64,000 bases of DNA from Mycolicibacterium rhodesiae JS60 (GCA_000230935.2 AGIQ01000001.1:1240001-1304000), one strand, 5' to 3'; positions 8,259 through 17,306 are shown, numbered from the stretch's first letter. The notes: generated by a model not told the origin, from the sequence alone. Translations and numbers: made by a program.

Positions 8259-8833
8259 CCGCCGAATCGCCACGCGTCGTCGTTGGCGCCGGCTGCGGTG
8301 AGCACGCGGTCGTGATCGACCGCGCGCCGGTGCAGAATTTCGCAGCCGTCCTCGACGACGTCAGCCCCCTTTATCGTGACTCCCGAGTGGCGCGGGAAGC
8401 CGGATTTTCCGATGTCCCGGCGCCGCCTACCTATCCGTTCGTCATGCTGCACTGGGGGATCCGCGACGAACTGCTCGACGAGCATGGTGTCGAAGCCGTT
8501 CCGGGTAACCCGTTCACCGGCGTCGCCGACCAGCTCGGCCATGTCGGGCTGGTCATGGCGCAGATGATCGACGAACTGGGTCCCGGTGTCGTGCTCCACG
8601 CCGAGCAGGGCTTCGAGTATCACCGGACGCCCGTCGTGGGTGACGTCCTGCGTGGCGCGTCTCGGATCGCGGACGAATACACCAAGGCCTCGCGTCACGG
8701 GATTCTCACCTTCGTCGTCATCGAAACGGTCTGGACCGACGCCGTCACCTCGGCCCCGGTGTTGACAACTCGTTTCACCGCCGTCCATCAGCCTCGTAAC
8801 AACATCGATTCGAAAGCAGGTTCGTCATCGTGA
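8255..8833 (+). CDS. MaoC-like dehydratase, FAS1-dehydratase-region type
   Basis: 192 residues. N-terminal hot-dog features (VQNFAAVLDDVSPLYRD near residue 28; VPAPPTYPFVM near 54; LHAEQGFEYHRTPVVGD near 115) match the N-terminal MaoC-like domain of the FAS1 dehydratase region. This subunit type often lacks the catalytic Asp/His pair and partners with a catalytic MaoC protein such as the one at 7003. GTG start overlaps the SDR stop by 4 bp and its own TGA overlaps the ADH GTG start, so translation is coupled on both sides. Confidence 0.78.
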   Translation: MTAESPRVVVGAGCGEHAVVIDRAPVQNFAAVLDDVSPLYRDSRVAREAGFSDVPAPPTYPFVMLHWGIRDELLDEHGVEAVPGNPFTGVADQLGHVGLVMAQMIDELGPGVVLHAEQGFEYHRTPVVGDVLRGASRIADEYTKASRHGILTFVVIETVWTDAVTSAPVLTTRFTAVHQPRNNIDSKAGSSS

Positions 8834-9948
8834 AAACCCGTGCAGCGTTGCTTCTTCAGGCCCCCGGCAAGTACGAGACCATGGAGGTGGAGCTCGACGA
8901 TCCGCGGCCGAACGAGGTACTGGTGAAAGTTGCCGCCGCTGGCTTGTGCCACTCGGATGACCACATCGCCACCGGCGACATTGCGGTTCCGGTCTTCCCG
9001 TTCGCCGGCGGGCATGAAGGCGCCGGCATTGTTGTCGATGTCGGCTCGGCGGTCGCCGGGATCGCAGTCGGTGATCACGTGGTGTTTTCCTTCTTGCCGG
9101 GCTGTGGTCGATGCCGCTTCTGTGCCCGTGGGCAGCAGAATCTTTGTGACGATGGAGCTTTGGCGTTGGTCGGCTCACGGGTCGGTGACCCAACCAGCTT
9201 CCGTATGCACTTGGCTGGACAGCCCGTTGCGCAGATGTCCGGCGTCTCGGCGTTCGCCGAGCACACTCTCCTGGACCAGAAATCGTGCGTGAAGATTCCG
9301 AAGGACATCCCGCTGCAAGCAGCTTGTCTGACTGGCTGTGCGGTGGGTACGGGGTGGGGCTCGGCCGTGCATCTGGCCGATCTCTTTCCCGGCGATACGG
9401 CCATCGTCATGGGCATTGGAGGTATCGGCATCAACGCGGTTCAGGGCGCCAAACACAAGGGTGCGCTGAATGTTATCGCGGTGGACCCCATCCCGTTCAA
9501 GCGGGACAAGGCGCTCGAACTCGGCGCCACCCACGCCTGCGAATCGATGGACGAGGCAGCGGAACTGGCGAGATCTTTCACCAACGGACAGGGCGCGGAC
9601 GCGGCCATCATCACCACGGGTGTCACCACCGCCGAGCATGTGGCGCAAGGGTTCGCGGCCATCCGCAAGGGTGGTACCACCGTGGTCACCGGTATGGGGC
9701 CGCTTACCGCCGTCGGTATTCCGATCTCTCCTGCGGAGTTGACGTTGTTCCAAAAGCGGTTGCAGGGATCACTTTTCGGAGGGTGTTCGCCGAGCGTGGA
9801 CATTCCGCGCCAGCTTGAGTTGTACCGCGGCGGACTGCTTCGGCTCGATGAGGAGATCACCACCACCTACACCCTCGACGAGGTCGCCAAGGGATACGAG
9901 GACATGCACGCGGGCAGCAATCTGCGCGGTGTGGTGTTGTTCGACTGA
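8830..9948 (+). CDS. NDMA/mycofactocin-type zinc alcohol dehydrogenase
   Basis: 372 residues of the medium-chain zinc dehydrogenase family. Catalytic zinc elements GLCHSD and GGHEGAG, a structural zinc loop with four cysteines (CGRCRFC...C near residues 95-107), and the nucleotide motif GIGGIGINAVQ near 197. Overall features match the NDMA-dependent alcohol dehydrogenase group, whose members keep a tightly bound nicotinamide and rely on mycofactocin as electron acceptor. GTG start overlaps the MaoC stop. It is followed directly by a P450, suggesting oxidation of an alcohol made by that P450 (inference). A paralogue lies at 60645. Confidence 0.87.
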   Translation: MKTRAALLLQAPGKYETMEVELDDPRPNEVLVKVAAAGLCHSDDHIATGDIAVPVFPFAGGHEGAGIVVDVGSAVAGIAVGDHVVFSFLPGCGRCRFCARGQQNLCDDGALALVGSRVGDPTSFRMHLAGQPVAQMSGVSAFAEHTLLDQKSCVKIPKDIPLQAACLTGCAVGTGWGSAVHLADLFPGDTAIVMGIGGIGINAVQGAKHKGALNVIAVDPIPFKRDKALELGATHACESMDEAAELARSFTNGQGADAAIITTGVTTAEHVAQGFAAIRKGGTTVVTGMGPLTAVGIPISPAELTLFQKRLQGSLFGGCSPSVDIPRQLELYRGGLLRLDEEITTTYTLDEVAKGYEDMHAGSNLRGVVLFD

Positions 9949-9965
9949 GGAGCTGAACGAGCACC

Positions 9966-11291
9966 ATGGCAGGCTTGCGGCCGGAGGAGGCCGAATACAA
10001 CCCGCTCTCGGCCGAGGCACGCGCTGACCCCGAGCGTCAGTGGGGTGCGCTGCGCCGGACGCAGGCCGTCCATCACTACGTCCTGCCTGAACACGAGATC
10101 ACCAACATGTCGTCCAACGTATTCGCAGCCGAACCCACAACGGAATTCTGGACGGTTTTGCGACTCGAGCAGGTCGAGGAAGTGTTGGGCAAACCCCAGA
10201 TGTTCTTGAGCTGTCAGGGACCTGGAATCGATCGCATGGCTCCGGATCCCAACGGTGGGGTGCTCATCTTCGCCGACGGCAAACAGCACCGCCGGCACCG
10301 GCAGATCGCCGCGAAGGCGTTCGCGCCTCGTGCGGTCGAGCAGTTGTTGCCGCAGATACAGCGGTCGGTCGATGACCTGATCGACGCGCAGGCGCCGCGT
10401 GGGCGGATGGAGCTCATGCAGGCGATCGGGGTTCCGCTCGCGATGGACACCATCCTGAAGATCATGGGGCTACCCGCGGCCATGGCCGGGGATTTCCATC
10501 GCTGGGGCGGCGCGATCACGAACGGTCTCGGAGGCGAGCAGGAGGCAATCGAAAGCGGTGGACGGGCATTGGCCGAGATGTTCGCCTACCTTGAACCGCT
10601 CATCGATGCCATCCGATCGGGAGCGTCGAACGACGAGCGGCTGGACACCGGAGTGCTGGCCGCCCTGGTGCGCACCGAGCACGAGGGTGCACAGCTCACC
10701 GACTACGAGGTGTGCCAGATCGCGATGCAGATTGTCGTGGCCGGGTACGAGACGACCAGCACGGCGCTGCTCAACGGCGTGCACGCACTGTGCACCCACC
10801 CCGCTCAGCGGGAGTTGTTCATCTCCGCCGATTCCGAGGGCGTCGCGCTCGCGATCGAGGAGATCCTGCGCTTCGTCGGGCCACAAGCCGGTCTGTTCCG
10901 AACCGCCTTGGCAGACACTGAAATTGGCGGCTGTCTGATTCCGAAGGACGGGAAGGTTCGAGTGGCCTTTGCTTCGGCGAACCGGGATGAAACCCTGTAC
11001 CAGGACGCCTCGGAGTTTCGCATCGACCGTAGCCCGGCAGAAGTACGGCGGCATGTGGCGTTCGGCCGGGGTCCCCACGTATGCATCGGTGCCGCGCTGG
11101 CGCGCGCCGAGCTGCGCATCGCGCTGACCACCCTGTTTCGCAGACTGCCTGATCTCGAGTTGCACCCCGAGGGGCGGGCCGTTCGCAACGACTCCCGGCT
11201 CACGATCACCGGGTTTCAGGCGCTCGATGTCCGCTGGAATCCCGAGTTGGTGCAGGACCGATCAGACCGCGGAGGAGAAGAGCGTCCGTGA
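9966..11291 (+). CDS. Cytochrome P450
   Basis: 441 residues, soluble bacterial P450. I-helix AGYETTS near residue 258, ExxR in EEILRF near 297, heme-binding FGRGPHVCIG with the Cys near residue 373. The N-terminus is slightly longer than usual. GAGGAG at 9949-9953 precedes the ATG. It overlaps the PpdK-like gene by 4 bp (GTGA). No ferredoxin gene is adjacent, so electrons come from elsewhere. Substrate unknown; the operon context suggests hydroxylation before ADH oxidation. Confidence 0.9.
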   Translation: MAGLRPEEAEYNPLSAEARADPERQWGALRRTQAVHHYVLPEHEITNMSSNVFAAEPTTEFWTVLRLEQVEEVLGKPQMFLSCQGPGIDRMAPDPNGGVLIFADGKQHRRHRQIAAKAFAPRAVEQLLPQIQRSVDDLIDAQAPRGRMELMQAIGVPLAMDTILKIMGLPAAMAGDFHRWGGAITNGLGGEQEAIESGGRALAEMFAYLEPLIDAIRSGASNDERLDTGVLAALVRTEHEGAQLTDYEVCQIAMQIVVAGYETTSTALLNGVHALCTHPAQRELFISADSEGVALAIEEILRFVGPQAGLFRTALADTEIGGCLIPKDGKVRVAFASANRDETLYQDASEFRIDRSPAEVRRHVAFGRGPHVCIGAALARAELRIALTTLFRRLPDLELHPEGRAVRNDSRLTITGFQALDVRWNPELVQDRSDRGGEERP

Positions 11292-12937
11292 TGCGACGTG
11301 ATCGAAAGGACCCCATGAACGCACCCAGTGACTCCGGCCCGCCGGTGATCGGCGGGCCGCTGCTGGTAAAACTTGACGGCAGTACCTCTTCCCTCTCGCG
11401 GGATATATTGGGTAGCAAGGCATTTGGTATCAACGAGATGCGCAGGCACAACCTTCCGGTGCCCCCGGCCTTCTGCCTGACAACAGCGGTCTGCACCGAG
11501 TACCTCCGTACCGGTTCCAGCATCCTGGATCGGGTCTGGTCGGATGTGATGGCGATGATGCGGTGGCTGGAGGCTGAAACGGGCCGGACCTTTGGCGCCG
11601 GCCCACGGCCCCTCCTTGTCAGCGTCCGTAGCGGCGCGGCGCAGTCGATGCCCGGAATGCTCGACACCGTCCTGAATCTCGGTGTCAACGAGATCGTCGA
11701 AACGTCGCTGGCAGCGTCCGCTGGCAGCGACTTCGCCGACGACCTAAGGCGCCGCTTCACCGAGAGCTATCAGCGTATTGTGCTGGGCCAGAACAGTGGT
11801 GCCGTGCCGGTTGATCCCCAACGCCAGCTCCGCGGAGCCATCGAGGCCGTGCTCGGGTCCTGGCATTCCGAACGCGCGATCACATATCGCCGTCATCATC
11901 GACTTGGCGACGACGGCGGGACGGCGGTTGTCGTGCAAGCGATGGTGTTCGGCAACCTCGGCACCGACTCGGGCACCGGTGTTCTTTTTTCACGCAACCC
12001 GGCAACCGGCGATTCAGCTCCGTTCGGAGAGTGGTTGCGTCGCGGACAAGGCGAGGATGTGGTATCCGGGACAAGCGATGTCGCTCCGCTGTCGGCCTTG
12101 GCGTCCGAGCTGCCGGCGGTGTACGAGCAGCTGCTGGATCTGGGTGGCGTTCTCGAACGGCTACGTGCCGATCCTCAAGATATCGAGTACACCGTCGAAA
12201 ATGGCCGGTTGTGGTTATTGCAGACCCGCAGCGCCAAGCGGTCCGCACAAGCAGCCGTGCGGTGGGCGCTGCAGTTGTACGACGAGGGCCACATCACCGC
12301 GGCAGAGGCATTGGGCCGGGTGACCAGCGACCACATCGACACCGTGCTCGCTCCGGCGCTTCAGCCTGAAATACGTCTCGCTGCACCGCTTTTGGCCCGT
12401 GGGCTGGCGGCGGCGCCCGGGGTGGCCGCCGGGCGTGCGTACGCAGACGTCGATGACGCCATCGACGCTGCCGGGGCCGGCGAGGAAGTCATCCTCGTCC
12501 GTGCGGCGACAAGCCCAGACGATATCCATGGAATGATCGCCGCGGCAGGCATTGTCACTGAAACCGGCGGGGCCACGAGCCACGCCGCGGTAGTGAGCCG
12601 CGAAATCGGACGCCCTACGGTGGTCGGGTGCGGACCGGGTGTGTCTGACTCGATCGTAGGCCGACTTGTCACAGTGGACGGTGACGCCGGCGAGGTTCGT
12701 GAAGGAATTCTCCCGGTATCGGCATGGTCTGAGGACGATCATCCAGACCTTCGGCGATTGCGCGCACTCGTTATGGCGCACACGACGTTTCGGGCACATC
12801 ATCGCGGAGATTTTCCCGCCCTGCACGACATCGATTCGACAACCGTCGCTGAAGCGCTGGCTTCGGGACATACGGAGGTCGTTTGCTCGCGGCCATTGGC
12901 CGCAATGCTCACCGCAGCTCAGTTGAAATTGACCTAG
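11288..12937 (+). CDS. ppdK: PpdK-like protein: ATP-grasp plus phosphohistidine domain only
   Basis: 549 residues from GTG 11288 (GGAGGAG upstream, GTGA overlap), or 540 from ATG 11315 (AAAGGA upstream). The N-terminal pyruvate phosphate dikinase ATP-grasp domain has KAFGINEM near residue 46, VSVRSGAAQSMPGMLDTVLNLG near 115 and QDIEYTVENGRLWLLQTR near 300. The swivelling domain has TETGGATSHAAVVSREIG with His near 432. The C-terminal PEP/pyruvate TIM barrel of full PPDK (about 870 aa) is absent, as in the short mycobacterial PpdK (Rv1127c-like). It can therefore load a phosphohistidine from ATP but needs another acceptor. It may act with the protein at 1074 (inference). Confidence 0.83.
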   Translation: MMRRDRKDPMNAPSDSGPPVIGGPLLVKLDGSTSSLSRDILGSKAFGINEMRRHNLPVPPAFCLTTAVCTEYLRTGSSILDRVWSDVMAMMRWLEAETGRTFGAGPRPLLVSVRSGAAQSMPGMLDTVLNLGVNEIVETSLAASAGSDFADDLRRRFTESYQRIVLGQNSGAVPVDPQRQLRGAIEAVLGSWHSERAITYRRHHRLGDDGGTAVVVQAMVFGNLGTDSGTGVLFSRNPATGDSAPFGEWLRRGQGEDVVSGTSDVAPLSALASELPAVYEQLLDLGGVLERLRADPQDIEYTVENGRLWLLQTRSAKRSAQAAVRWALQLYDEGHITAAEALGRVTSDHIDTVLAPALQPEIRLAAPLLARGLAAAPGVAAGRAYADVDDAIDAAGAGEEVILVRAATSPDDIHGMIAAAGIVTETGGATSHAAVVSREIGRPTVVGCGPGVSDSIVGRLVTVDGDAGEVREGILPVSAWSEDDHPDLRRLRALVMAHTTFRAHHRGDFPALHDIDSTTVAEALASGHTEVVCSRPLAAMLTAAQLKLT

Positions 12938-12947
12938 AGGAACCGGA

Positions 12948-13556
12948 GTGGACATGGACGAACTGACAGTACTGCAGGCCGTGCGGCTCAAAGGCCGGGT
13001 AGCCGAATCAGACTTGGCCGCCACCTTGCTGGCGGACCCGACGGCCGTCGGGTCCGCCGTCAGCAACTTGACCGCCCAGGGATTGTTGCAAGGGAGCGGA
13101 TTACTGCGGTTGACCGATGACGGTCGGCAGCGCCTTGCCGACCTGCTCGCCACCGAGCGGACAGCCCTCGACGCGTCGGTTGTCACTCGCGGATACGAAG
13201 ACTTCCGGCCGATCAACGCGGCGTTCAAGGGCGTCGTCACCGATTGGCAGATCAGATACGGCGAGATGAATGACCACACCGATGGCGGTTACGACGGCGA
13301 GGTCATCACCCGCCTACGTGCGGTGCATGGCGAGGCGATGCCGTTGATTGAGCGCTTGGCCGAGCAATTGCCGCGGTTGCGTCAATACGGCGCAAAATTG
13401 GTGACCGCTCTCGACCGGATCGAGGCTGGTGATGCGGCGTGGTTCACCCGGCCAATGGTGGATTCGTACCACACGGTGTGGTTCGAACTGCACGAGGTGC
13501 TCATCGAGGCGGCCGGGCTCACGCGCACCCAGGAGGCGGAAGCAGGCCATGCATAG
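12948..13556 (+). CDS. Winged-helix (MarR-like) protein accompanying PpdK
   Basis: 202 residues. The first ~70 residues form a winged helix-turn-helix: an alanine/leucine helix, then ADPTAVGSAVSNLTAQGLLQ as recognition region and a LRLTDDGRQRL wing. The remaining ~130 residues are helical with several aromatic and acidic positions. It starts 10 bp after the PpdK stop (GTG 12948 with GAGG 7 bases upstream; ATG 12954 also possible). Pairing with a short PpdK suggests either a regulator of the operon or a non-DNA-binding partner of the kinase. It ends 7 bp before the convergent TetR gene, with no room for a terminator. Confidence 0.65.
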   Translation: MDMDELTVLQAVRLKGRVAESDLAATLLADPTAVGSAVSNLTAQGLLQGSGLLRLTDDGRQRLADLLATERTALDASVVTRGYEDFRPINAAFKGVVTDWQIRYGEMNDHTDGGYDGEVITRLRAVHGEAMPLIERLAEQLPRLRQYGAKLVTALDRIEAGDAAWFTRPMVDSYHTVWFELHEVLIEAAGLTRTQEAEAGHA

Positions 13557-13563
13557 GCAACGC

Positions 13564-14223
13564 CTACTTGGCCCGTACTGCGCTGAGGGCCATTGCGCGC
13601 AGGTGATCCCGTGCGACGTCGGGCTCCCAGGTTTCACCTCGGCGGTTGGAGATGGAGTTGATCATCGCGAGCAGGGCATGAACGGTGATCTCACATTGCA
13701 ACCTCGGCAGGTCGTGTCGCGCTCTACCCAGTACATCGGTCCACACACTCAGCTGACGTCGATTCTCCGCCCGGAACTGGGCGGCCTCTCGCACCGGCAG
13801 ATGGCTACCCGCTGAGTTGACGATGCGGATCTTCTCCGGCTCCTCGACCGCGAGGGTCACTTGGAGATCGATCAGCTTCTCGAGTGCTTCCCATGAATCC
13901 AATTCCTGGCTGAGGATGGCGCCGATTCCTTCGCTGAATCGCTCGTAAAGGCTCTGGTAGACCGACACGAGCAAGGCTTCCTTGCTGGCAAAGTATCGGT
14001 AGATGGCGGGTCCGGTGATACCGGCCGCGATGCCGATCTCGTTGATCGATACCCGGTCGAAGCCGTTCTCGGCGAACAGGCGCGAGGCGTGCTCGAGGAT
14101 CAGATCCCGCCTCTTTTCGCCCCGCAGCGTCTGTGCCCCCCGGCCGGGGCCCAGCTCTGGCACCGCCTGTTTGACACCCCGCTGCATGTCAGCGCGCCAC
14201 GGGTGAAGAGGTGTTATAACCAT
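13564..14223 (-). CDS. TetR-family transcriptional regulator
   Basis: 219 residues from ATG 14223; GTG 14241 would add six and ATG 14187 would trim twelve, and none has a clear ribosome-binding site. HTH: KRRDLILEHASRLFAENGFDRVSINEIGIAAGITGPAIYRYFASKE, with the recognition helix near residue 65. The C-terminal domain resembles the ligand pocket of KstR2/FadR-type regulators only in general form. A motif upstream at 14281 recurs upstream of the amidohydrolase at 15381, so this protein probably controls itself, the neighbouring membrane protein and that hydrolase (inference). Confidence 0.87.
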   Translation of the reverse strand: MVITPLHPWRADMQRGVKQAVPELGPGRGAQTLRGEKRRDLILEHASRLFAENGFDRVSINEIGIAAGITGPAIYRYFASKEALLVSVYQSLYERFSEGIGAILSQELDSWEALEKLIDLQVTLAVEEPEKIRIVNSAGSHLPVREAAQFRAENRRQLSVWTDVLGRARHDLPRLQCEITVHALLAMINSISNRRGETWEPDVARDHLRAMALSAVRAK

Positions 14224-14280
14224 TCGGATGCGGTCGGCCACGCGAGCCGAACAGCACCAAGGGGGCGGAAAGCAACATCT

Positions 14281-14298
14281 ACTTAGTGTAAACTAATG
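14281..14298. promoter_or_regulatory. Candidate TetR operator, copy 1
   Basis: Contains the perfect inverted repeat TTAGT-GTAA-ACTAA (14283-14296) in the gap between the membrane protein and the tetR start. It shares the pattern ACTTA-N2-GTAAA-N-TAA with 15381-15398. Confidence 0.45.
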
Positions 14299-14326
14299 AC
14301 CTTCGGGGAGTTTGTCCCAGCGGTTG

Positions 14327-15067
14327 TCAGGCGTGTTCGGTGCGCTGACAGGACGCGTCCGATGCCGACGAGGCCTCCGAATTCTGGCGCTCGATGGCCC
14401 GCAGCACAACGAACGAATTGACCAGATACCACGAGCAGAACGCCACCATCGCCATGTAGAAGGACAGCAGCCCGTCCCACGCAAATGGCCCGCTCTTGAA
14501 TAGGGCGTTGACGCTGCACGCGAAGAACGACAGACCGACCCAGATATTCACGTAGGCAGACCACCGGGGGAGTGTCGGGGCCTCGCCGCGGTCGCGTAGC
14601 ACGATCAACGCGAAGATGAACGCCTGCAGGATTGCTGTCCCAGTGAGGCCGATAAAGGGCAGCCAGCCAAGGTCATTGAGAAGCTGAATGCCTTCGGGTG
14701 CACGATCGGCGCGGAATGCCGCGACCTCCCAAATCAGCAGGCAGAGCAAGAATTCCAAAACGAGGTTGACGCCGAGGATGAGCTGAGTGAGAACGAGAAC
14801 GGTGGAGCGGGGCTGCACCCTTCGCAGCTGCATCGTGATCGCCGCCACCCACGGACCGGTGAGGGTCGCACCTGCCATGCAGACGATCATGCCGATGATG
14901 ATCCGGACCTGATGCTCGCGATAGAATGCCGCGACCACTTCCGCGCTCGCGCTCGGCCGCGGCGGCGGGATGAAGCCGGCGATCAACCAAAAGCCGGTCA
15001 AGAAGACCGCAACGCAGAGGTAACCCGCTCGGGCGCACCACTTTTCGGCGACGTAGTCGAAATCCAT
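14327..15067 (-). CDS. Six-TM integral membrane protein, function unknown
   Basis: 246 residues with about six hydrophobic helices (near 15-35, 63-85, 95-118, 140-160, 175-195, 205-225) and a polar C-terminal tail. An N-terminal FWLIAGFIPPPRPSAS segment after the first helix is typical of an uncharacterised actinobacterial membrane family that I cannot name. ATG 15067 is supported by GGGAGG six bases upstream. It lies upstream of, and co-directional with, the tetR gene (103-bp gap) and divergent from the amidohydrolase. Transport or membrane-sensing roles are both possible. Confidence 0.65.
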   Translation of the reverse strand: MDFDYVAEKWCARAGYLCVAVFLTGFWLIAGFIPPPRPSASAEVVAAFYREHQVRIIIGMIVCMAGATLTGPWVAAITMQLRRVQPRSTVLVLTQLILGVNLVLEFLLCLLIWEVAAFRADRAPEGIQLLNDLGWLPFIGLTGTAILQAFIFALIVLRDRGEAPTLPRWSAYVNIWVGLSFFACSVNALFKSGPFAWDGLLSFYMAMVAFCSWYLVNSFVVLRAIERQNSEASSASDASCQRTEHA

Positions 15068-15489
15068 GAGTGATCCTCCCTGCACATCGTTGCGCAATGC
15101 GGCCGGGCCTCTTTCGACGTCTATGACCGTCTCGACGGCTCGACGGTAACAGTTATTGCGTCTTCATTAAGGATTTCGGGCGCCGGCGCCGCCCGGGACT
15201 GGCCACCTGGCGAGCGCTGGGCAGGGGCACACAAGCCCCAGAAGCGTCTCGTCCGAACGGAATAACGGCTGTTTACCGGCGTCGGGCCCGCAGTTCTCGG
15301 GGGCAAGCCGGGCGGTGCCCGTGAGATAGGCGGCCAGTGCCAGCGGTGAGTACCTCGCCAGGGCTTGCGCCCAGACAGTAACTTATCGTAAATTAACTTT
15401 CGTGAGCCTCGGCCACGGTTCGAGTGGGCGGATGAGCGGCCGGCGCCTGTGGGATCTACGCGCACCAGCGAATAAGGATGGATGTGAAC
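15068..15489. other. Intergenic region without a supported gene
   Basis: A 422-bp divergent gap. It contains one operator-like motif at 15381-15398. A GC-rich stretch (15170-15370) gives open frames on the - strand, but none has a start, a ribosome-binding site or a recognisable product, so I call no gene here. Confidence 0.5.
15381..15398. promoter_or_regulatory. Candidate TetR operator, copy 2
   Basis: Matches 14281-14298 at 13 of 18 positions (ACTTA-N2-GTAAA-N-TAA). It lies about 90 bp before the amidohydrolase start, in an AT-rich pocket. This suggests shared control by the TetR protein encoded at 13564-14223. Confidence 0.42.
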
Positions 15490-17211
15490 ATGGCTGACTT
15501 CGACGTGGTCATCAAGGACGGCATGATCGTCGACGGCACCGGCGCACCGCGCTATCGCAATGACATTGCGATTCGCGATGGACGCATTGCCGACATCGGC
15601 AAGATCGACGCGTCCCGTGGCGCCAAGGTAATCGATGCCAGCGGCTATATCGTTGCTCCCGGATTCATCGACGTGCACACCCACTACGACGCTCAGATTT
15701 ATTGGGATCCCTATTGCACGATGTCGGGTTGGCACGGCGTCACGTCAGTGGTTATCGGGAACTGTGGCTTCGGCTTCGCGCCTTGTGCACCCGACCAACG
15801 GGACCGCGCGATGAAAAGCATGACGCGTGTCGAGGCGATTCCGCTGGCCTCGATGGAGGAGGCTTTGCCGTGGGACTGGGTCAGCTACCCCGAGTTCTTG
15901 GACAGTCTCGACCGAATTCCGAAGTCGGTCAACGTGTTGCCGTTCGTTCCGCTCGGGCCGATGCTGTTATGGGTGCAGGGGTGGGACGACGCAAAATCCG
16001 GCAAAGAGCCTACGCCCGAGCAGCTTTCACAGCTGAAGAAGCTCATGCATGAAGCGCTCGACGCCGGCGGCTGCGGTTGGTCGGCGCAGCGGCTCCCACC
16101 CGAGGGCGGAAACGCCACCCAGCGTGACTTCGACGGCACTCCGATGCCTACTGACTGCATGTCGAACGCCACGGCGCTGGAGATGGCAAAGATTCTCGGT
16201 GAGCGCAACGACGGCTTCATGATGATGACCCTCAATACCGGTGACCCGAAGGCCGACTGGGCGCACCAAGAAGAGTTGTGCGCCGTCTCGGGCCGCCCCT
16301 TGATCTACAACGCGATCGCAGTGAACGACGACAAGCCGAACCGGCACCGCCGTCAGCTGGCCTGGCTCGAAGAGTGCCGTAAGAAGGGCCTGCTGGTCAT
16401 GGGCCAGGGCATCACGGTCGGGACGTTCACCATCTTCACCTTCGTTGACTGGAACCTGTTCGACGATTCCCAAGATTGGGCGGACGCCACCTGCGGTAGC
16501 CACGAGGAGAAGCTGGCCAAGCTCGCTGACCCGGCCCGCCGGTCGGGCTTGATCGAGGGCAGCAAGATCGTCGAGCGCGCACAGACGGTCACTTCGTTCC
16601 GCGACATCACCGTGATGAAGCCGATCTCTGAGACGACCCAGAAGTACAAGAGCAGGACCCTTGGCGAGATTGCCGACGAGCTTGGCCGCCATCCAGTGGA
16701 CGTGATGCTTGACATCGCGGTGGCCGACAACCTCGGCACGGAGTTCTACTTCGAGCCCAAGCAATCTCCCGAACTGCTCAGCGAATTGCTGAACTATCCC
16801 TATCTCGTATACGGAGTGTCGGATGGCGGGGCGCACACCAAGTTCGCCACCATCGGCCGCTATCCCACTGAGACGATTGCCAAGCACGTCCGAGAGCTCG
16901 GATTGGTCGATCTGGAGCAGGCGCACTGGCACTTGTCGGGTCTGCCGGCGTTCGTGACTGGAATGGACGACCGCGGCATCCTGCGCCGCGGCTGCGCTGC
17001 CGACATCGTCATCTATGACTACGACAACCTCGAGGCCCTGCCGTCGGAAGTCGTCCACGATCTGCCGGGCGACGAGTGGCGGCGTATCCAGCGGGCGAAG
17101 GGTTACAAGTATGTCCTTGTGAACGGACAGGTGACGCTCCAGGACGACGAGCTGACTGACGTCCCTGCCGGTGAACTGTTGCGCAATGGCAAGGCTGCTG
17201 ACTCACGATGA
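15490..17211 (+). CDS. D-aminoacylase-type amidohydrolase (N-acyl-D-amino-acid deacylase family)
   Basis: 573 residues. Metal-dependent amidohydrolase fold: an N-terminal beta-sandwich strand (FDVVIKDGMIVDGTGAP), metal ligands in DVHTHYD (His63, His65), then IGNCGFGFAP near residue 93 and a C-terminal GVSDGGAHTKF motif near 447 carrying the conserved Asp. Homologues are common in mycobacterial lipid-catabolic regions, where the true substrate is often not an N-acyl amino acid. ATG 15490 is used because AAGGA lies about 11 bases upstream; ATG 15478 and GTG 15484 are in frame. It is divergent from the membrane protein and followed by a 990-bp gene-poor stretch. Confidence 0.8.
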   Translation: MADFDVVIKDGMIVDGTGAPRYRNDIAIRDGRIADIGKIDASRGAKVIDASGYIVAPGFIDVHTHYDAQIYWDPYCTMSGWHGVTSVVIGNCGFGFAPCAPDQRDRAMKSMTRVEAIPLASMEEALPWDWVSYPEFLDSLDRIPKSVNVLPFVPLGPMLLWVQGWDDAKSGKEPTPEQLSQLKKLMHEALDAGGCGWSAQRLPPEGGNATQRDFDGTPMPTDCMSNATALEMAKILGERNDGFMMMTLNTGDPKADWAHQEELCAVSGRPLIYNAIAVNDDKPNRHRRQLAWLEECRKKGLLVMGQGITVGTFTIFTFVDWNLFDDSQDWADATCGSHEEKLAKLADPARRSGLIEGSKIVERAQTVTSFRDITVMKPISETTQKYKSRTLGEIADELGRHPVDVMLDIAVADNLGTEFYFEPKQSPELLSELLNYPYLVYGVSDGGAHTKFATIGRYPTETIAKHVRELGLVDLEQAHWHLSGLPAFVTGMDDRGILRRGCAADIVIYDYDNLEALPSEVVHDLPGDEWRRIQRAKGYKYVLVNGQVTLQDDELTDVPAGELLRNGKAADSR

Positions 17212-17260
17212 CTGGTGAGGAGGCGCACAATAGAGCAATCAGTGACACTTTGCTAGATCT

Positions 17261-17306
17261 GCCTACCGGGCGCACGATAGACAACATGTTACAGCGGTGC
17301 TACGCT
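17261..17306 (+). promoter_or_regulatory. Shared palindromic operator with promoter, site A
   Basis: Half-conserved palindrome with core CCGGGC|GCACGA (17266-17277), overlapping a -35 TAGACA (17278-17283). A spacer of exactly 17 bp leads to -10 TACGCT (17301-17306). It is one of seven copies in the window and points toward the mce locus. Confidence 0.75.

Noticed and set aside
14205..14225. Perfect palindrome GTTATAAC near the tetR start
   Set aside because: Only 8 bp and overlapping the coding start; no second copy supports a regulatory role.
15121..15735. 204-codon - strand frame in the gap before the amidohydrolase
   Set aside because: Overlaps the amidohydrolase start, has no ribosome-binding site, and its Arg/Pro-rich translation matches nothing.
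16027..17058. 343-codon - strand frame inside the amidohydrolase
   Set aside because: Antisense shadow of a gene with clear amidohydrolase motifs.
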